Below, piece by piece: positions 45,120 to 56,200 of a stretch of DNA of 64,000 nt. Within the stretch, counting starts at the first letter, position 1. Each line of letters starts with the position of its first letter. A program made the translations under genes and the position numbers. This DNA is from Nemertoderma westbladi (lineage: Eukaryota > Xenacoelomorpha > Nemertodermatida > Nemertodermatidae). Location: the NCBI GenBank assembly GCA_032718475.1, contig JAUCBJ010007430.1:1-64000 (forward strand). Direction: 5' to 3'. Under the pieces are notes generated by a model. That model ran no database searches, was not told where the DNA came from, and worked only from the letters and a program-made list of their open reading frames with translations.

Positions 45120-47076
45120 TGTTACGATATATGGCGCTGTGTACCATTATCAGCCCGTTATACAGTATAAATATTTAGATAAGCCATAATGACGTGCATT
45201 CATATTTAGATATGGAAAATAAAATATCCATATTCGTAAATCTTATACATTTTTGTACAGTATGTAGTCCTCCTACCTATGCAATTTTGTAGTAAAATAT
45301 AAGTAAATAGTTCCACGGTAGCAAGTTTCCTATGAAACCCTTGATATAAGCTTGCTGTTATTAGCCTCAATAGGACTAACTGTGTATTGGTTTTAATTTT
45401 CTTTATATTTGCGCTAAATTAGTTTTTATGTACCGTATTATTAGTACCGCTAAATTAAGCAACGCCAAAATTACCATATATGGTGACGATTTGTGATTTC
45501 AAGGAGCAATAGGTTCACAATCCGGCTTCCTTATTGGCCTAGCTGCTTCCAGGTTGGTCTAATGGTAGCGCGGATTGGCTCAATCAGAGAACTATTGCAT
45601 CATCCTTCATGAATCACCTATAAATTGGCGGTATTTCTGGTATGTGTTTTTTGTAATTGTAATCTAGTGTGTAATTCTTTCTTAGTTTATCCACAATTTC
45701 AGTTTTTGCATATTTCTGTATTTCCATTTGTTTTCTTGCAATAATTCGCAAATTTGTAATTATTTCTACTTATTTCTTGCTGTGTTTCTTAATTGATCTC
45801 AATGATTACTGCCAATTACAATCAGAACTATGAATTCTACCTCTTGATTAATGGTTCTATGTGATTAAGATGCGATAATCCCACGGAATTTCTTGAGACT
45901 GTCAGACTGTGTGATTGCATGCACCGTTACGGTAGCTATTCATCTGATGGAGGGCTAAGGTACCGGTAGGCGCGGCGGGCGCACTGGGGGGAAGCGACGG
46001 AGGGGAGTGCAGAGGATCCAAAGCTGGTCGATGCTGGCGGGGGGCCACCGTTGCGGTCGGGGCTAGTCAGTTGAGGACCGGGGACCAGCCGCTGGTACAG
46101 TATTAGGGGGCTGACGATCCAGATTTCCATCTCTACTTTGTAGTTTTAGGGGGGCAGAATTTGGGTTTAGTTAGGAGTCCCATGTGTTGCTTTGGGTGAC
46201 CTGTGGTTCTTACACTGACTGACTGATTGGATGACTAATACTGGTATACTGATGTACTAATGTACGGGTATTTAGTGCACTAGCTGATTGGTGTAGTTAG
46301 CGCTATCTGCTGTACTACTAACTTAGTGCTACGCTATTTGTGTTGTGTTGCTAAAGAGTGCCTGATTCTTAAATGTGAATGCTTAGATAGGCGCCTTTCC
46401 CTTCGATTGATTTCCATTTCTTAGTTTATGCTTATTAGTTGCTAATTAGGTCAAAATAATACCGTATTTAGACTGTTGCTAGTATAAGCCCCAGTACGTA
46501 ATAAATTAGAAGTACGTATTCTGGAATATCTAGTAATTAGTACGCAAATTTGTATTTATGACTGTAATTAATTTAGCGATAAAATAAAATAAGAATTTGT
46601 ACGCAGCATAGCGGAGAGTAGTTTAAGTAATTGTTTTAGAATACCGTAGACTATTCACGCTAGGCGGTTATTTGAAAATAGCGGGGCAACGGACTGACAG
46701 CAGTGTCCAGTATACAGTACAGCAGTAGTAAGTTTGCTGGTCTAAAACCAGCCAAAGGCCAAGTTTCTACACCTAGGAAAGTAATAGATCTGTCCCCGTA
46801 GATTATTAAAACATTCTCACATTCAATGTGTTCTGCCAGTGAATTCCAGTATTTTGCGATAAGTGAACTCTGAGTGCTAGGTCACCCGCACTCGTTTTAA
46901 GTAGCTTAGGGAGCCGATTCGGGTTTATTGTTTTGATTATTCCTGCGTGGCTCATAGATTCGAACAGTTAGCTCTCTGTTGAGCGATCAACAGAGAAAGG
47001 AACAAGCGATTTGCAGGAGCCGTATAAAATTAGTAAAATATATTAGCGGACGGCCAGGTTAGCGCCATCCAGCGGT
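45120..47076 (+). repeat. 3' LTR of A2 (3'-truncated)
   Basis: It starts TGTTACGATATATGGCGC and aligns with 33509-35450. It stops at ...GCGCCATCCAGCGGTG and joins family B Gag; the last 65 or so bases of the LTR are missing. GCCATCC occurs on both sides of the join, which suggests a microhomology-mediated break. Confidence 0.85.
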
Positions 47077-47086
47077 GGCCATCCAT

Positions 47087-47614
47087 ACGTGAAGGACTAT
47101 ACAGGAAACGCTATAATCCAGGATTCCAATGTCAATTACATCGGGACGGAACCCATAAAACCAGGAGTTGTAAGTACTGGCAAGCGTTGCCCAAACGAGA
47201 TCGTGTAGCCTACACAGACGCAAACGGACTATGTCATCGATGTGTGGTAAAAGGACACAGATCCGGAGAGTGTTGGAAAGGGAGAGGATGTGAAAGGACT
47301 AAACCAGGGGTAGAGAAGCCCATGAGCAAAAATAAAGGAGTCGGGAAAGTAGAAGGAGGCGTGTTGCATACGCACGCAGGACTGACACAGTGCGAGGGGG
47401 CATTACATGGGCAGACGTCGTGTATACCGAGGGACAAGCGGGGGTCATCGAGGCCTTTAATGCCAGCGCACATACGAAGGGGGAGGCCAGCAGAGGTAGT
47501 ACAGAAGAGAGTGTGGCGAAGAGTTAGAGGACGTATAAGAGGGCAGCGGGAGAGTGCCTACTGGAAGAAGGGGCACCTGAGAGTTTTTAGTCGTCCAAAG
47601 TTTTGGACTGAGGG
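47087..47614 (+). pseudogene. B3 Gag zinc-knuckle remnant fused to the pol tail
   Basis: It starts within the family B Gag near IREGLYRELYNPGF and holds CQLHRDGTH, then CHRCVVKGHRSGEC. After the knuckle the sequence becomes Gly/Lys-rich and unrecognised, then ends in the last codons of pol (AYWKKGHL region) just before the purine tract. RT, RNase H and integrase are deleted. The join differs from that in B2, so both are independent deletion derivatives. Confidence 0.75.
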
Positions 47615-47726
47615 GGGTGGGAATGAGGGCGAGACGCCCTTCCCACGCATAAAATATAAAATAATTATTTAATTAAAAACAATAAATAATTAAATAATAA
47701 AGTAGGTAGAAGTTAGGTAGTAAGAG

Positions 47727-47757
<31 letters not shown>

Positions 47758-48504
47758 CAGCTAGTTAGAGTAAGAGTTAGAGGGTACGTAGTACCGATAG
47801 TTAGTAGAGTTAGGAGTAGTAAGAGGGTACGTAGTACCGTTAGTTAGAGAGTTAGTAAGAATTAGAGGGTACGTAGTACCGTTAGTTAGAGAGAGTAAGA
47901 GTAAGAGGGTACGTAGTACCCTTAGTTAGTAAAGAGAGCTAGAGAAGTTAGTGAGAGGGTACGTAGTACCGTTAAGAGAGAGTTAGCAGAGTAGAGTTAG
48001 TAGTAGAGGGTTGTGGGCACCATAAGCGCCACGTAGGGAGTAGAGCAGTAGAGGGTTGTGGGCACCGTGAGCGCCACGTAGAAAGTAGTAGCAGTAGAGG
48101 TTGTGGGCACCGTAAGCGCCACGTAGTTAGAGTTAGTAGGGGATGCGCTGAACTTAGTGGGGCACGGGCGTGATGAGGTGTTTGATGTAAGAGCAGGGTA
48201 TGTTAATTAGAGTTAGTGGGAGTTAGAGGTTAGTAAGAGGGTACGTAGTACCGGTTGTGGTTGTGGGCACCGTTAGCGCCACGTAGATAGAGGTGGAGTT
48301 AGTAAGAGGGTACGTAGTACCGGTTGTGGTTGTGGGCACCATTAGCGCCACGTAGATAGAAGTAGAGTTAGTAAGAGTTAGTAGAAGTTCACATAATTAA
48401 CGTACCCGCTCTGCCGGCACTCAGAGCGTCACGTGCAGGCGAGTAGACGTAAAGGTAGTAAAGTTAGAGAGCTAGAGGTAGTAGAGTAGAGCAGAGAGGG
48501 CACA

Positions 48505-48780
48505 TAGGGTGCCAGGTAGTAGAGTTAGAGAGTTAGAGATAGAGTAGAGTAGTAGAGAGGGCACATAGGGTGCCAGGTAGTAGAGTTAGAGTGTTAGAGG
48601 TAGTAGAGACGGGCACATAGGGTGCCAGAGAGTAGAGTTAGAGTGTTAGAGGTAGTAGAGTAGAATAGTAGAGACGGGCACATAGGGTGCCAGGTAGTAG
48701 AGTTAGGGTGTTAGAGGTAGTAGAGAGGGCACATAGGGTGCCAGAGAGTAGAATAGTAGAAGGGCACATAGGGTGCCAGA
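48505..48780 (+). repeat. Tandem units with the GGCAC..GTGCC hairpin
   Basis: About six copies of GGGCACATAGGGTGCC separated by TAGAGTTAGAG-type spacers of varying length. Confidence 0.9.
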
Positions 48781-49349
48781 TAGTAGAGTGGTTGTGGGCA
48801 CCGCAAGCGCCACGTAGTTAGAAGAGTGGGTAAAGTTAGGGAGTTCTAGTTAAAGGGCTAGAGAGTTGGTAGACTTAGAGGAGTCAAGTAGAGTTAGTAG
48901 AAGTAGAGAGTTAGTAGGAGTTAGTTAGACTTAGTAGAGCTAGTTAGACTTAGAGAGATAGTTAGAGTTAAAGATAGTTAGATAGTTAGCAAGTAAGTAG
49001 TAGGTAGATAGTATGATAGCACAGGGGTAGCATTAGAGATTAGGGCCTTAGAGAGTGGTAGAGAGGAGATAGTGAGAGGAGTATGGAGAGAAGTTAGAGT
49101 GCGATTCAGGTGTGGGGAGAGAGTAAGACTGGGGAGTTGAGTTAGAGAGCGGAGCTAGAGTGGTGAGAGTGCCGGGGAAACAAAAATTGTGTGAGAGAAG
49201 CGCACGATCGGCCCGACCCTAGGCGCCAGAGGGTAGTGACATCATACCCATAGGGAGCGGCCTGGAAAGCCGGCTCCGAAAGAAAATAGACCCACCCCAC
49301 ACCCAATACTAGATCGGGATCCAGCAGAATTGTAGCGCACTTTAGTTGG

Positions 49350-49378
49350 ATGCTATCTTCTTACCGGGAAGATAGCAT
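49350..49378 (+). repeat. ATGCTATCTTC hairpin beside a G run
   Basis: An 11-bp perfect stem (49350-49360 with 49368-49378), followed by GGGGGGG. The B2 LTR keeps a shorter form of the same stem next to a G run (28970-28996). Confidence 0.8.
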
Positions 49379-49386
49379 GGGGGGGA

Positions 49387-49414
49387 GTGTTAGCTTATCC
49401 AATTCCGCTAACAC
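49387..49414 (+). repeat. GTGTTAGC hairpin
   Basis: An 8-bp perfect stem with a 12-base loop; not conserved in B2. Confidence 0.7.
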
Positions 49415-49451
49415 AAACCCATAGAGTGAGCCGTTAAGCAATATTGGGAGT

Positions 49452-49475
49452 ACGAGGTTGATTACCCAACCTCGT
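49452..49475 (+). repeat. ACGAGGTTG hairpin just before AATAAA
   Basis: A 9-bp perfect stem with a six-base loop, 10 bp upstream of AATAAA (49486-49491). The B2 counterpart (28866-28891) keeps the fold, with one A-U to G-C change in the stem. Confidence 0.8.
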
Positions 49476-49485
49476 GTCACCCCAA

Positions 49486-49491
49486 TAAAGT
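49486..49491 (+). promoter_or_regulatory. Poly(A) signal in the B3 LTR
   Basis: AATAAA in CCCCAATAAAGTGGG, directly downstream of a stable hairpin. The position fits the polyadenylation region of an LTR. Confidence 0.5.
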
Positions 49492-49931
49492 GGGAAGGAG
49501 AAACACACAATAGGAGTCAGGGGCCAAACCCCTAACCGAGAGAGACCACAAGGGCGAAGGGAAGCACTTCAGAGGGGGGCAAAGGGTGACAAGTAGGATA
49601 TTAGCCAATGGGGGGAAGGCATCGGCTGAGTAGTGATTATATGGCCAACCGTGCAATATATATTACCGGTCGATGCAATATCCATTCAGTTTACTCAGTC
49701 AGTTCAGTAGGGTGGAGCGGTGACTTCTATCACCGTCCGCTACCGCCATCACATGTAGTACTTATCTACCGGTAACTGTGTCATCCATTTCAACTGTGCT
49801 ATATCAACTATATTATACCTTTATACATATTACCGAACATCAGAACTCTTAACGAACCTTTTCATATACACGGCGGGGACGCGTAGATAGAAAACCCAAA
49901 CAGATAAATCGGGATCTGTAGATCCCGTCAC

Positions 49932-50521
49932 ACATAACGTTGTTTAGTAGACACAAATACATAACGTTGTTTAGGAGACATATATACATAACGTTGTTTA
50001 GGAGAAACTTATACATAACGTTGTTTAGGAGACACATATACATAATGTTGTTTAGTAGACACAAATACATAACGTTGTTTAGGAGACATATATACATAAC
50101 GTTGTTTGGGAGACACATATATATACATAATGTTGTTTAGGAGACACATATACATAACGTTGTTTAGGAGACACATATACATAACGTTGTTTAGTAGACA
50201 CAAATACATAACGTTGTTTAGGAGACATATATACATAACGTTGTTTGGGAGACACATATATATACATAACGTTTTTTAGGAGACACATATACATAACGTT
50301 GTTTAGGAGACACATATACATAACGTTGTTTAGTAGACACATATACATAACGTTGTTTAGTAGACACAAATACATAACGTTGTTTAGGAGACATATACAC
50401 ATAACGTTGTTTAGAAGATACATATACATAACGTTGTTTAGGAGACATATATACATAACGTTGTTTAGGAGACTCATATACATAACGTTGTTTAGGAGAC
50501 ACATATACATAACGTTGTTTA
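49932..50521. repeat. 27-bp minisatellite, about 22 units
   Basis: The unit is ACATAACGTTGTTTAGGAGA plus CACATAT, with single-base variants (GTAGAC, ACAAAT) and occasional AT-dinucleotide expansions. Because 27 is a multiple of three, both strands look open in several frames; these are not genes. Confidence 0.95.
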
Positions 50522-52429
50522 TATGCGAAGAGACAGTAACAATACCTGCAATATCCTACTGTAAAGTTTGTGAATCAAATCATAAATCCGACCTTCTCAC
50601 CAAAACAGTAAACTCCAAGTAGGCGAATATATATTGCAGTATCGGTCCCTTATAACCGGTGAGGCAGAAAACAGTCTACGAACAGACAAACTTCGATAAA
50701 ACAAAATCCCGCGCAGCGAATCCTAAAATCAGGCTGACTCACTGACGGACTAAGGGGCTCGTATACTTTGCCGCGGTGTGATTTATATGGTTGGGCGAAA
50801 AGGACGCTAGCTAGGTGCAGAGATCTGGAGAGGTCTAACTAGCGGACAAAGTGCAGTACGGACAAAAGTTAATTTTATATATTTTGAGGTGTAAATAATT
50901 TCTAACGCGCGTGTTAATTCTGAACAGTCAAGATCAGTTTTGCTCCTTCATATATATAATTACTGGGTACGGTGTGCATTTTACAAATATTCTAATTTTG
51001 TAACTTGTAGGTCCAATACTCACGAATGATAAGGCTCCTTCCCCTCTTGCGTATTTCCAGGACTCAAATTCAGGCATAAGGTTAATACTACGCCCAGAAT
51101 TCGGCAATTTTTTATTTACCAGGTCCCTAATACTAAGAAGAAATGTGTTAGTTTACTACAGTAGGCGTACGGTTACTAATAGCTAGCCTGGCGTCCTATC
51201 TAGAATTTTGGTTACCTAGGTGGGCTTGGTAACTTCCTATCAGGATGTCGGCGGGGACACGGTAGATGTTAGTATCCCTAATAGCCTCAATTTATTTGCA
51301 CCTAGTCGTAAACTGCCCTACTGCCTGAACGGTACAATCCCAATTCAGGTGAAACACAGTAACCCTTCCGGCCTACAAGTTCTAATGCAATGGACACCGT
51401 TGTACTACAAATAGTCACAGACGCACCTGCACTTAGCAAGAGTTAGGCGTACAGTTTGCTGCACCCTACCAATGTGTATGCTTTGTACCGGTGTGCCTAC
51501 GTCCTATCTGCGTACTAGTATCTCTGCCTGCTCTCTCCCTCCCCATAGGAATATGAAGGTCTACTGCGGTTTTTTCCTGAATTAAAACAGTACAGTCCCT
51601 AGATGTAATTTTAGGCGTACAGCGTGTCACTACCTCTACCTTCGATCTTTGGTCTTATACTTAGGTAGCAAGGCATCGAACGCTGTCTAACCTTTCAGGC
51701 GATGGGCGAATAACTAAGAGTGATATTGCGGGTTGTCTCCTGTCTACATTCCTTAGATGTTCCCGTTCATTGCTGTGGCCCGATGTTTAGCCAGCCATCC
51801 TGTCCCTTAGTTGGGTTCACCGTGGTGAAGCATAGTAAAACAGATAGAAAAGGGCAGATGTGACAAGTATTTCTAACTTTTATTACAAAATCAAACAATA
51901 ACTATTATACAATAAACAGATGAGAAATAATAGTGATGTAGAGAAGTGTGAAGATAACTAATGAACGAAATCGCACCTTTTATACCAAATTTGTGCCGCA
52001 ATCAATCGAGAAAATTCTCGATTGTTCTATAGGTTCTAACAGGTTTTTAAAGATAGCTATTGGTCCAGCAAATATATAACTTGTACGACATTGGTTACAA
52101 TCTAATAACTACAATCTCATCGGTTAACCTTACTTCGAGCAAATGCAATTAATTTGTAGCGGTCAATTTAAATGAGTTGAAATTCTGCACAAAAAATAAT
52201 TCGCACCTACTAGGATTCGAACTCAATACACACTACATATAATTTCCAACGCTCTACCGACTGAGCTACTGAACCACTTGACTAATCATCGTACAAATAG
52301 ATATAGCAAATACAAATGAGGACTTAATGTAATCTTTTAACAAAGTTAATTCGAATAAAATAAAAATTTTGAAAATCCACGGCATTTAGAGAATATAATT
52401 CTATACCGCTCCATGAAAACAGGATATTA
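50522..52429. other. Unassigned stretch, possibly including the 3' LTR of element C
   Basis: No convincing gene. It contains a tRNA-like sequence (52202-52275, minus). Where the C 3' UTR ends (ATGGAGCGG on the minus strand, near 52410), an LTR would be expected to continue leftward. The 5' LTR of C is outside the window, so this cannot be tested here. Confidence 0.4.
52202..52275 (-). other. tRNA-like sequence (tRNA pseudogene or SINE head)
   Basis: Minus strand: GGTTCAGTAGCTCAGTCGG with a perfect pol III A box (TAGCTCAGTCGG) and, 34 bases on, a near-perfect B box (AGTTCGAATCC). The D stem GCTC/GAGC pairs, but the acceptor ends do not pair and the T stem is weak. It is therefore not a working tRNA gene; it is probably a tRNA-derived SINE or a decayed tRNA. 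Confidence 0.6.
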
Positions 52430-52703
52430 TCGTGCATAAAATATACGGTTTTCACCAATAATCAATCAAATTATAGAATACTTGGGGCGTACTTACATAT
52501 TTACAAATTAAATTTCAAACAATACTTCCTTTCTACATAATGATTCGATACAAAATAATTACAAATTCAAACCTTACATATTTAAGGCTTTACTAAGTAA
52601 GTACAATATAAATCTAAATTAAATTCACCAATATAAATCTATTGCATCTCAATATTGCATAAATTCAAACAATTACAAATACAAATAAATGAAAATCATA
52701 AGA

Positions 52704-52719
52704 AAGGCTCGCGAGTCTT
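52704..52719 (-). repeat. Family C palindromic hairpin motif (3' UTR)
   Basis: Sense AAGACT-CGCG-AGCCTT. Confidence 0.8.
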
Positions 52720-52932
52720 CCATCTACTATTGCATCTCAAATATTGCATAAATTCAAATAATTACAAATACTTTCGTGCCTAAATGTAGATTGCATGAGT
52801 TCGGAATAATTACAAATATGAGTCTTTCTAAGTACAAAACTTTCTAACTATTTTCTAACTATTTTCTAACTAACTAATTTCTAACTAACTTTCTAAATAC
52901 AAATATAACACTTTACAAATGAAACTATAAGA

Positions 52933-52948
52933 AAGGCCCACGAGTCTT
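52933..52948 (-). repeat. Family C palindromic hairpin motif (3' UTR)
   Basis: Sense AAGACT-CGTG-GGCCTT; an A-to-G change in the stem leaves a G-U pair. Confidence 0.75.
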
Positions 52949-53094
52949 CCATCTACTCTTACTTTCTATTTCACTGTAAATACAAATACTGCTTATAAGA
53001 TATAAATTGCATAGTATTCGGAACAATATAAATTGCATAAGTTCGGAATAATCACAAATATAAAATATAAATCTTGCAAAATATAACTTCCTTC

Positions 53095-53163
53095 TAAATA
53101 TAAATCTTACTAAATATAAATCTTACTAAATATAAATCTTACTAAATATAAATCTTACTAAAT
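53095..53163. repeat. 16-bp AT-rich tandem repeat
   Basis: Four to five copies of AAATATAAATCTTACT in the C 3' UTR. Confidence 0.9.
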
Positions 53164-53235
53164 ATGAGTTTTTCCAGAATACAAAACTTACTAAATATAA
53201 AACATATAATTCAAATAAATCACAAATTCACAAGA

Positions 53236-53251
53236 AAGGCTCACGAGTCTT
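53236..53251 (-). repeat. Family C palindromic hairpin motif (just after ORF3)
   Basis: Sense AAGACT-CGTG-AGCCTT, 22 bp after the ORF3 stop. Confidence 0.8.
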
Positions 53252-53273
53252 CCGTCCACCCTTGCCCTCCCTT

Positions 53274-56200
53274 TTATCGTTTAGTAGATCGAGCCCTGCC
53301 GCGTCCTCGAAAACTGCGCACAGGTGACTTTGCTCGCGATATGGGACTCGTGGGGCGAGTCACTGGTTTCGCTTGGACGTTGGGAGACGGTGCGACCGTT
53401 TCCTCACAAATTCGTCTATTTGGCATCCCAAAACCTTGACCGATTCCTCGTGACCGATCAGTTGTCACTACAGTTGGTAAAACGTCTGGGAACGTGCGGG
53501 AAGCGGACGACGCAGACCCAAGAGTAGCTTGCGCCCCCTTTTGATCAGCTGGTGTATGTCCCGATCCTCCTGTTGGTTCTCTAGGAAGCGATACCGTATC
53601 CCGAGTAATTCGGATGGTCGGCTCAACTCCCTTGCGTTCTTCTATATTAATAGACTTCTTTAATTGTTGGCTCACTTTCTGGACCCTTATGATCCTACCC
53701 TGTCCGTCCTCCCGAGGGTGACGTGCAGACGGCGCAACCGGAGTGGCTGGTATGTTTGTCGCCTCTAGGATCTCCTCTTCCTCGAATACGCTCGCTCGTA
53801 TACGTTTGTGGTAAAACGCGGCTCGGTATGCCCATGCGACGGTTAACCAAGCTCCCTTATTCCGCTTTTCAGTTCGGAAACGATCAAATTCACCATACGT
53901 GATACGATTTACGACTTTCTGAAAATTCCACGTGTTCTTGTTGTCTGGGTGAATTTGTAATAGATACTCGCGCACTACTCGGAATCCACTGTCGTGAGGC
54001 AAAATATCGACTACCTCGATAAGTTCGTCATATTGGGGCATAGCGGAGATGTATCCTTCCGACATCATCGTTTGGGGATTTACCGCCCAAAATCCAAGAT
54101 GCGCCCTCATCGGAAATCGTCTTCTTTGTGCCGATACATGTTCATCGGCTAAATCTTCCCACTCATCGAATAGTTTTCTCACGAGTTTTACAGATTCGTG
54201 TTCATAAGGTATGTCTCTTAGTTGGCATTCAGATGCTCGATGCCCTTTTATATTGCAATAAGTACATTGAGCCATAAATCTCCAGCAAGTATAAAAGGTA
54301 TGAGACCCTTGATCTCCACACCATCCACAGATTAGTTGAGTCGTAGTAATGTGCTTTCCACTGCACTTGGTCAAATGATGTCCAGCGACGCCACATTTAC
54401 CACACATCGTATTGGCAGGGTACCACACTCGTTTGTATATAAGATCTCCAATTGGTCGAGCGCTTCCTCCCACACTATAATCATAATCATCTGGATCTAT
54501 GGGTTGGTAAGTTTCTGAAGGTTGTATGCAAACTACAGCATCTGTTGCTTCAAGTTGTCGAATCTCCGTCTGAGATTTCTTCGGGAGGTTCCTTTCTATC
54601 TCAAGAAGTTCCTCTAAAGGATCGTCAGTGATCGTAGTAGTTACTTCGAAATCATCACCAAGGTGACCGATAGGCGCACGCGTCTGCCGTGATTCATCCA
54701 TAACCTCCACGATACGTTCTCCTTCATAGGGTAACAATGTAAACATAGATGGTCTTTCGATAAGAGATCCCGCACAGCGAAGATACACGTCTCGAAATAT
54801 ACTAAATCCTGCTCGAGTAAAGGCATTACACTGAGCGTCGGAGTTGTAGAAGGGTTCAAAAAATCGTCTAAACACGTCGGTATGAATTCTCCCTTCCATG
54901 TAGAACGTATGATCTTCTCCGAGACAAAGTGGATGTCTTTTAAGAGTCCGAGACACAATGTCGGCGATTAAGCAAACATTCACTGACGACTCTATTGCTA
55001 AATAATATTGTAGGACCGATCTTGGAGGTGACGTAATAGCCCAATACACGCATCCTCTCCATTTGAGCTGTGATTCAAACTCACTCATATCTGGAGTATC
55101 ACCTTCTCCATAAGTCTCAATATACTTGGCTCTCTTACTTTCCTTATAATCCCAATTGAATAACAAGTAGGAAATGTATCCAGTTCCAGTCTTCTGAGTA
55201 TTATACTCACGAAAATATCCCTGTTCTATAGACCACAAAATAAGAGGTCGAGTGTCGACGTACGGTGTCGGTAGTCGGTCATCGCTGTCCGTCATGCCGG
55301 CGAAGTCGCTAATTAAGTCCTCTCTTACTCCTGATCCAATCTTTACAACAGTTTTATCTAAAATCATATTTCTTACCATCTTCGGTAACATTCTAGCGTC
55401 GATATTACAAGCTTGGTCCATCTTCTTTACTATGTCAGTGATGAGATGGTGTCGCTTTGTATTTGCTGGAGGTATCGGCATTCGTTTGTCGCTCCTCTGT
55501 CTACTGAAAACGTGCAAGACTCCGTCCGCCGCTCTAATTTGTATAGTCTTAGAAGTCAAACTCTGTTGATGACTACCGCCCTCGTTATCGTAAAACATGT
55601 AACCATTTTCCTGAAACGATCTAAACGTTCTATTCCATTCGTCCAACAATTCTTCCGAAGGTTGCCAAATCTTCTCTATGTCCTTATCATCTTCGAAACG
55701 AATAACCTTACCTCGCCAATCCGCGGCAATATCTGTATCCGACTCGAAGGTTCCAGTTCCAATCCATAAACGAATCGTTCTGGTTAGATATCCTTTCAAA
55801 TTACTCGGAGCTATATCAGCACCAGCTCTATCCAGTTCCTTAAAGTCTTGAATATGAGGTGGAACGTTATACACGACCTTTTGAGTAATATGTCTACGTA
55901 AATCATATATCTTACTCATATCGCTGAAAACAACTGCAGGAAGGAACTCCAAGTTTGAAATGATTTCTGGATGATCCACGATGGGTATTTCGTACGTCGT
56001 ATCCTGTCGGACTGGTATACTAATAGGAAAATTGAGTGTCGTACTCAATGGTTTCGTAGTCAAAGTACTATATGGTTGCATTTCTCTTGTCCTCTCCGGG
56101 GATGCAATCTGTAGTCTCTGAATAACGTTTTGAGCAAAGTTTATGCTCTCGAAAACTTCCGGTGTCATCTCCTTAGCTGGAGTTTGATCGTGTGACGTCC

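Larger units (their letters stand above)
33509..47076 (+). mobile_element. BEL/Pao-type LTR retrotransposon, family A copy A2
   Basis: It has two very similar LTRs (33509-about 35515 and 45120-47076, the second truncated), a leader, Gag-protease-RT-RNase H, a deletion that removed integrase, an intergenic region, an ORF3 remnant and a 3' UTR. The flanks are family B Gag sequences in opposite orientations (B2 on the left, B3 on the right), so they are not the two halves of one target and no target duplication is visible. The high LTR similarity suggests a fairly young insertion. Confidence 0.9.
47618..49750 (+). repeat. B3 LTR with several kinds of hairpin-bearing repeats
   Basis: It starts TGGGAATGAGGGCGAGACGC after AGGGGGG. 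Segments: a (TTAG)n tract (47727-47765); GGTAC-GTA-GTACC units (47785-47965 and later); GTGGGCACC...GCGCCAC units (48005-48130, 48260-48360, 48790-48812); GGCAC-ATAGG-GTGCC units (48505-48780); then unique sequence with three longer hairpins (49350-49475), AATAAA at 49486 and a TATA-like stretch near 49640-49665. The right edge is uncertain. Confidence 0.75.
52430..53273 (-). other. 3' UTR of element C
   Basis: It holds three copies of the family C palindrome, an AT-rich 16-bp tandem repeat (AAATATAAATCTTACT, 53095-53163, about four units), and ATTTAATTTGTAAAT blocks shared with the family A 3' UTR. Confidence 0.7.

Noticed and set aside
47727-47765. Telomere-type repeat in the B3 LTR
   Set aside because: It is a short (TTAG)n tract, not TTAGG or TTAGGG, and lies inside an LTR repeat array.
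49932-50521. CRISPR-like array
   Set aside because: The repeats are contiguous with no unique spacers, and the context is an animal genome.
49849-50622. Several open frames on both strands across the minisatellite
   Set aside because: A repeat unit of 27 bp, a multiple of three, keeps frames open automatically; the predicted peptides are nine-residue repeats without any domain.
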